Of a stretch of 7,268 bases of DNA, positions 5,880 to 7,268 are shown piece by piece (the stretch's first letter is position 1; each line of letters begins with the position of its first letter). Both the position numbers and the translations under genes were made by a program. The notes below the pieces were generated by a model. It ran no database searches, was not told the origin of the DNA, and saw only the letters and a program-made list of their open reading frames with translations. Source of the DNA: Bacilli bacterium (GTDB lineage: Bacteria > Bacillota_I > Bacilli_A > RF39 > UBA660); assembly GCA_028698535.1 (NCBI GenBank), contig JAQVDA010000033.1, positions 1 through 7,268 on the forward strand, given 5' to 3'.

Positions 5880-5906
5880 ACTAAAAAATATCTTTTTCAT
5901 ACAATA
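5880..5906 (+). promoter_or_regulatory. Candidate mother-cell sigma (sigma-K / sigma-E type) promoter for gerE
   Basis: CATACAATA at 5898-5906 matches the sigma-K -10 consensus CATAnnnTA completely and the sigma-E -10 consensus CATACA-T equally well. AC at 5880-5881 is 16 bases upstream, close to the sigma-K arrangement (AC, about 17 bases, CATAnnnTA). No ATA box fits sigma-E spacing, and no sigma-A -35 fits. B. subtilis gerE is sigma-K-dependent, so context and motif agree. TAGGC at 5865-5869 fits the loose GerE-box pattern, but five bases are too few to weigh. Confidence 0.55.
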
Positions 5907-5957
5907 TGATGAGTAGAGATAAACCCCTTCGTTGTTAGAAGAAAGTGAGGGAAAAGG

Positions 5958-6164
5958 ATGAGTAAGAGAATACTAACGAGACGAGAACGTGAAGTTTTTA
6001 ACTTACTAGTTTTAAATAAATCCACTAAAGAAATTGCTTTAGATTTAAATATCAGTGAAAAGACTGTTCGGAATCATATATCAAATGTGATGCAGAAACT
6101 AGGAGTTAAAGGAAGAGCCCAAGCGGTAGTTGAACTATTAAAACTAGGAGAAATAGCGTTATAA
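5958..6164 (+). CDS. gerE: Sporulation transcription factor GerE (LuxR-type HTH)
   Basis: This 68-residue protein is essentially a lone LuxR/FixJ-type helix-turn-helix domain. It follows B. subtilis GerE (74 residues, from memory) almost residue for residue: LTRREREVF, then TKEIA, ISEKTVRNHISN, MQKLGVKGR and QAVVELL. It lacks only a few N-terminal residues. The scaffold helix covers about 7-19, the HTH about 22-50 with recognition helix around SEKTVRNHISNVM, and the last helix, used for dimerisation in this family, about 53-65. In B. subtilis GerE acts in the mother cell late in sporulation, activating and repressing sigma-K-dependent coat genes. There is no receiver or ligand domain, which separates it from response regulators. 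GAGGG at 5947-5951 lies six bases before the ATG. It is preceded by a CATA-type promoter and followed at once by a terminator, so it is probably monocistronic. Confidence 0.95.
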   Translation: MSKRILTRREREVFNLLVLNKSTKEIALDLNISEKTVRNHISNVMQKLGVKGRAQAVVELLKLGEIAL

Positions 6165-6189
6165 AGTCGTATATCATTACGACTTTTTT
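6163..6189 (+). terminator. Rho-independent terminator after gerE
   Basis: AAAGTCGTA at 6163-6171 pairs with TACGACTTT at 6178-6186 around a six-base loop (TATCAT), followed by T through 6189. The stem uses the last two bases of the gerE stop codon. It isolates gerE from gerM, apart from read-through. Confidence 0.85.
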
Positions 6190-6197
6190 CATATCCT
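6169..6197 (+). promoter_or_regulatory. Weak candidate sigma-E-type promoter for gerM
   Basis: GTATATC at 6169-6175 resembles the sigma-E -35 (KMATATT) and, after 14 bases, CATATCCT at 6190-6197 resembles its -10 (CATACA-T). GerM is sigma-E-dependent in B. subtilis. Against it, the site overlaps the gerE terminator, and a start near 6203 would leave almost no leader before the ribosome-binding site AGGGTGAT (6204-6211). Confidence 0.25.
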
Positions 6198-6216
6198 TCT
6201 ATTAGGGTGATAACTA

Positions 6217-7176
6217 ATGATTAAAACAGCTATGTTAAGGAAAGTGCTGATAACATCGGTGATTTTATTAATTATCATGCTTGCTGGTCTTATTTTTAAT
6301 GACCGCGAGTTTAGTACCGAGGTACTAAAGCGCCAAGAATTAAAATATATTATGAACAATCAAAAGCAAACGGCCATATATTTACTAAGCGATAATGATT
6401 ATTTAGTAAAAACTAATGTTATGTGGGTTGATAATCCCACCACGATTGAGGATAAAGCTAAACAGTTATTATCTATGCTTAGTGAGGATAACACCCTGAT
6501 ACCTAGTGGGTTTAAACCAATCATCCCTAAAAAAACCAATATTATTGATTTAAAATATACATCAGGGTTATTAACGGTTAATTTTTCTAAGGAATTATTA
6601 AAGGTACCTGCTAAGTATGAGGAGAAAATGGTTGAGGCTATTGTTTATAATTTAACTAATTTAGTGGATGTCAATGAAGTGTCTATTTATGTTGATGGTG
6701 CAGTGTTAACTCGCTTACCCCAAACAGGTGTTTATTTACCGGCGAAGTTAAATAGGTGTTTTGGTATTAATAAAACTTATGATCTTAATACTATTCATGA
6801 TGTGGCAAGTGTCACTTTATATTATGTTAATAAGACTAATAATAATAGTTATTATATTCCTATAACTAAGTATTTAAATGGGAAACGGGAAAAAATAAAA
6901 ATAATTATTGATGAGTTATCAGGTGGCCCAATTTATGAAACTAATCTGATGAGTTTTTTAAATTCTAATGCTGAGTTATTAAATTATGAACAAATGGATA
7001 ATAAACTAATTTTGGATTTTAATCATTATATTTTTAGTGATATGAATGATAGAAATATCTTAGAAGAAGTAAGTTATGCGATTGCTTATTCTATTTTTGA
7101 TAATTACGATGTCGATGAAGTAATTTTTAGCGTTGATCAAGAAATAATTACAACGGTGGTAAAAAGGATTGAATAA
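6217..7176 (+). CDS. gerM: GerM-like sporulation protein, two GerMN domains, no lipobox
   Basis: This 319-residue protein has an N-terminal hydrophobic helix (about 9-27) and two tandem GerMN domains, roughly 52-165 and 198-310. The repeats can be lined up: LTVNFSKELL (119-128) with LILDFNHYIF (264-273), and VSIYVDG (155-161) with VIFSVDQ (302-308). ELSGGP (233-238) matches the loop common in this domain. In B. subtilis GerM is a mother-cell lipoprotein needed to assemble the SpoIIIA-SpoIIQ trans-envelope complex and for germination. Here the expected lipobox cysteine is missing: the hydrophobic stretch reads IIMLAGLIF, with Leu where Cys would be, and the only cysteine is Cys181. It is therefore probably anchored by an uncleaved helix. 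AGGGTGAT at 6204-6211 lies five bases before the ATG. Its proximity to gerE recalls the gerE-racE-gerM region of B. subtilis, here without racE. Confidence 0.87.
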   Translation: MIKTAMLRKVLITSVILLIIMLAGLIFNDREFSTEVLKRQELKYIMNNQKQTAIYLLSDNDYLVKTNVMWVDNPTTIEDKAKQLLSMLSEDNTLIPSGFKPIIPKKTNIIDLKYTSGLLTVNFSKELLKVPAKYEEKMVEAIVYNLTNLVDVNEVSIYVDGAVLTRLPQTGVYLPAKLNRCFGINKTYDLNTIHDVASVTLYYVNKTNNNSYYIPITKYLNGKREKIKIIIDELSGGPIYETNLMSFLNSNAELLNYEQMDNKLILDFNHYIFSDMNDRNILEEVSYAIAYSIFDNYDVDEVIFSVDQEIITTVVKRIE

Positions 7177-7197
7177 CATTAATTTTTATTGTATAAT
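7169..7197 (+). promoter_or_regulatory. Sigma-A promoter for the tRNA gene
   Basis: TTGAAT at 7169-7174 (4 of 6 to TTGACA) is followed after exactly 17 bases by a perfect TATAAT at 7192-7197. The -35 overlaps the end of gerM and its stop codon. The predicted start near 7204 is about 36 bases before the tRNA 5' end. Confidence 0.72.
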
Positions 7198-7204
7198 CTA
7201 ATTG

Positions 7205-7228
7205 CATATGTTTAATATTAAACATATG
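7205..7228 (+). repeat. Perfect 24-bp palindrome between tRNA promoter and tRNA
   Basis: The 24 bases are a perfect inverted repeat with arms CATATGTTTAAT and ATTAAACATATG. It starts at about the predicted transcription start of the tRNA promoter. It may be a terminator for gerM (only a short TTT follows), a 5' hairpin on the pre-tRNA, or an operator-like dyad. Confidence 0.5.
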
Positions 7229-7239
7229 TTTAGGTTATT

Positions 7240-7268
7240 GTCCTGGTAGCTCAGCTGGATAGAGCAAC
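7240..7268 (+). tRNA. 5' part of a tRNA gene (cut by the window edge)
   Basis: GTCCTGG (7240-7246) is the 5' acceptor strand, followed by T8-A9 and a D-arm with stem GCTC/GAGC enclosing the invariant A14 and GG of the D-loop. The window ends at the start of the anticodon stem, so the anticodon is not visible. The 5' half looks like some Bacilli tRNA-Arg genes, but that is not enough to name it. The promoter at 7169-7197 probably drives it and any tRNAs beyond the edge. Confidence 0.9.

Noticed and set aside
5958..6164. gerE as a truncated response regulator missing its receiver domain
   Set aside because: Length and sequence match full-length GerE, which naturally lacks a receiver, and promoter and terminator flank the gene tightly.
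1..7268. CRISPR array, insertion sequence, integrase, phage genes or riboswitch
   Set aside because: There are no regularly spaced repeats, no transposase or integrase motifs, no target-site duplications and no recognisable riboswitch core on reading either strand. The longest inverted repeats are the terminator-like palindromes listed.

Overview
The window is AT-rich and densely packed, and nearly every gene lies on the + strand. Its content points to a low-GC Bacillota of class Bacilli or a close relative. It holds prepilins, a class B penicillin-binding protein (so a walled cell), ribosomal protein L33, EF-P and three mother-cell sporulation genes (spoIIIAH-like, gerE, gerM). Tryptophan is encoded by TGG and efp ends in TGA at the expected C-terminus, so the standard bacterial code applies rather than the Mycoplasma code. 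The exact lineage cannot be fixed from the sequence alone.

Layout. Positions 1-51 are the last 16 codons of an upstream gene. Two prepilin-like genes follow (149-598 and 717-1226), separated by a perfect-palindrome terminator and probably transcribed separately. A clean GNRA-loop terminator ends the second one. Next come endonuclease IV (nfo, 1282-2202) and a PBP2-type transpeptidase (about 2341-4413). A strong extended -10 promoter overlapping the 3' end of the PBP gene drives rpmG (4453-4602) and efp (4625-5182). The last third is a sporulation block: spoIIIAH-like (5325-5840), gerE (5958-6164) and gerM (6217-7176). A sigma-A promoter, a 24-bp palindrome and the 5' part of a tRNA gene follow at the right edge.

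How the genes fit together. nfo, the PBP, rpmG and efp are housekeeping genes for DNA repair, wall elongation and translation. In B. subtilis, SpoIIIAH forms the mother-cell half of the SpoIIIA-SpoIIQ trans-envelope channel, GerM is needed to assemble that channel's basal platform, and GerE is the last transcription factor of the mother-cell cascade. Three genes of that compartment therefore sit side by side. A CATA-type promoter matching the mother-cell sigma factors precedes gerE. In B. subtilis efp lies just upstream of the spoIIIA operon. Here efp is followed directly by spoIIIAH, with spoIIIAA-AG absent from the window.

I did not find an obviously new multi-gene system. The points most worth a second look are the condensed sporulation block, a GerM that has lost its lipobox cysteine, the mother-cell-type promoter, and the tandem prepilins without assembly genes in view.
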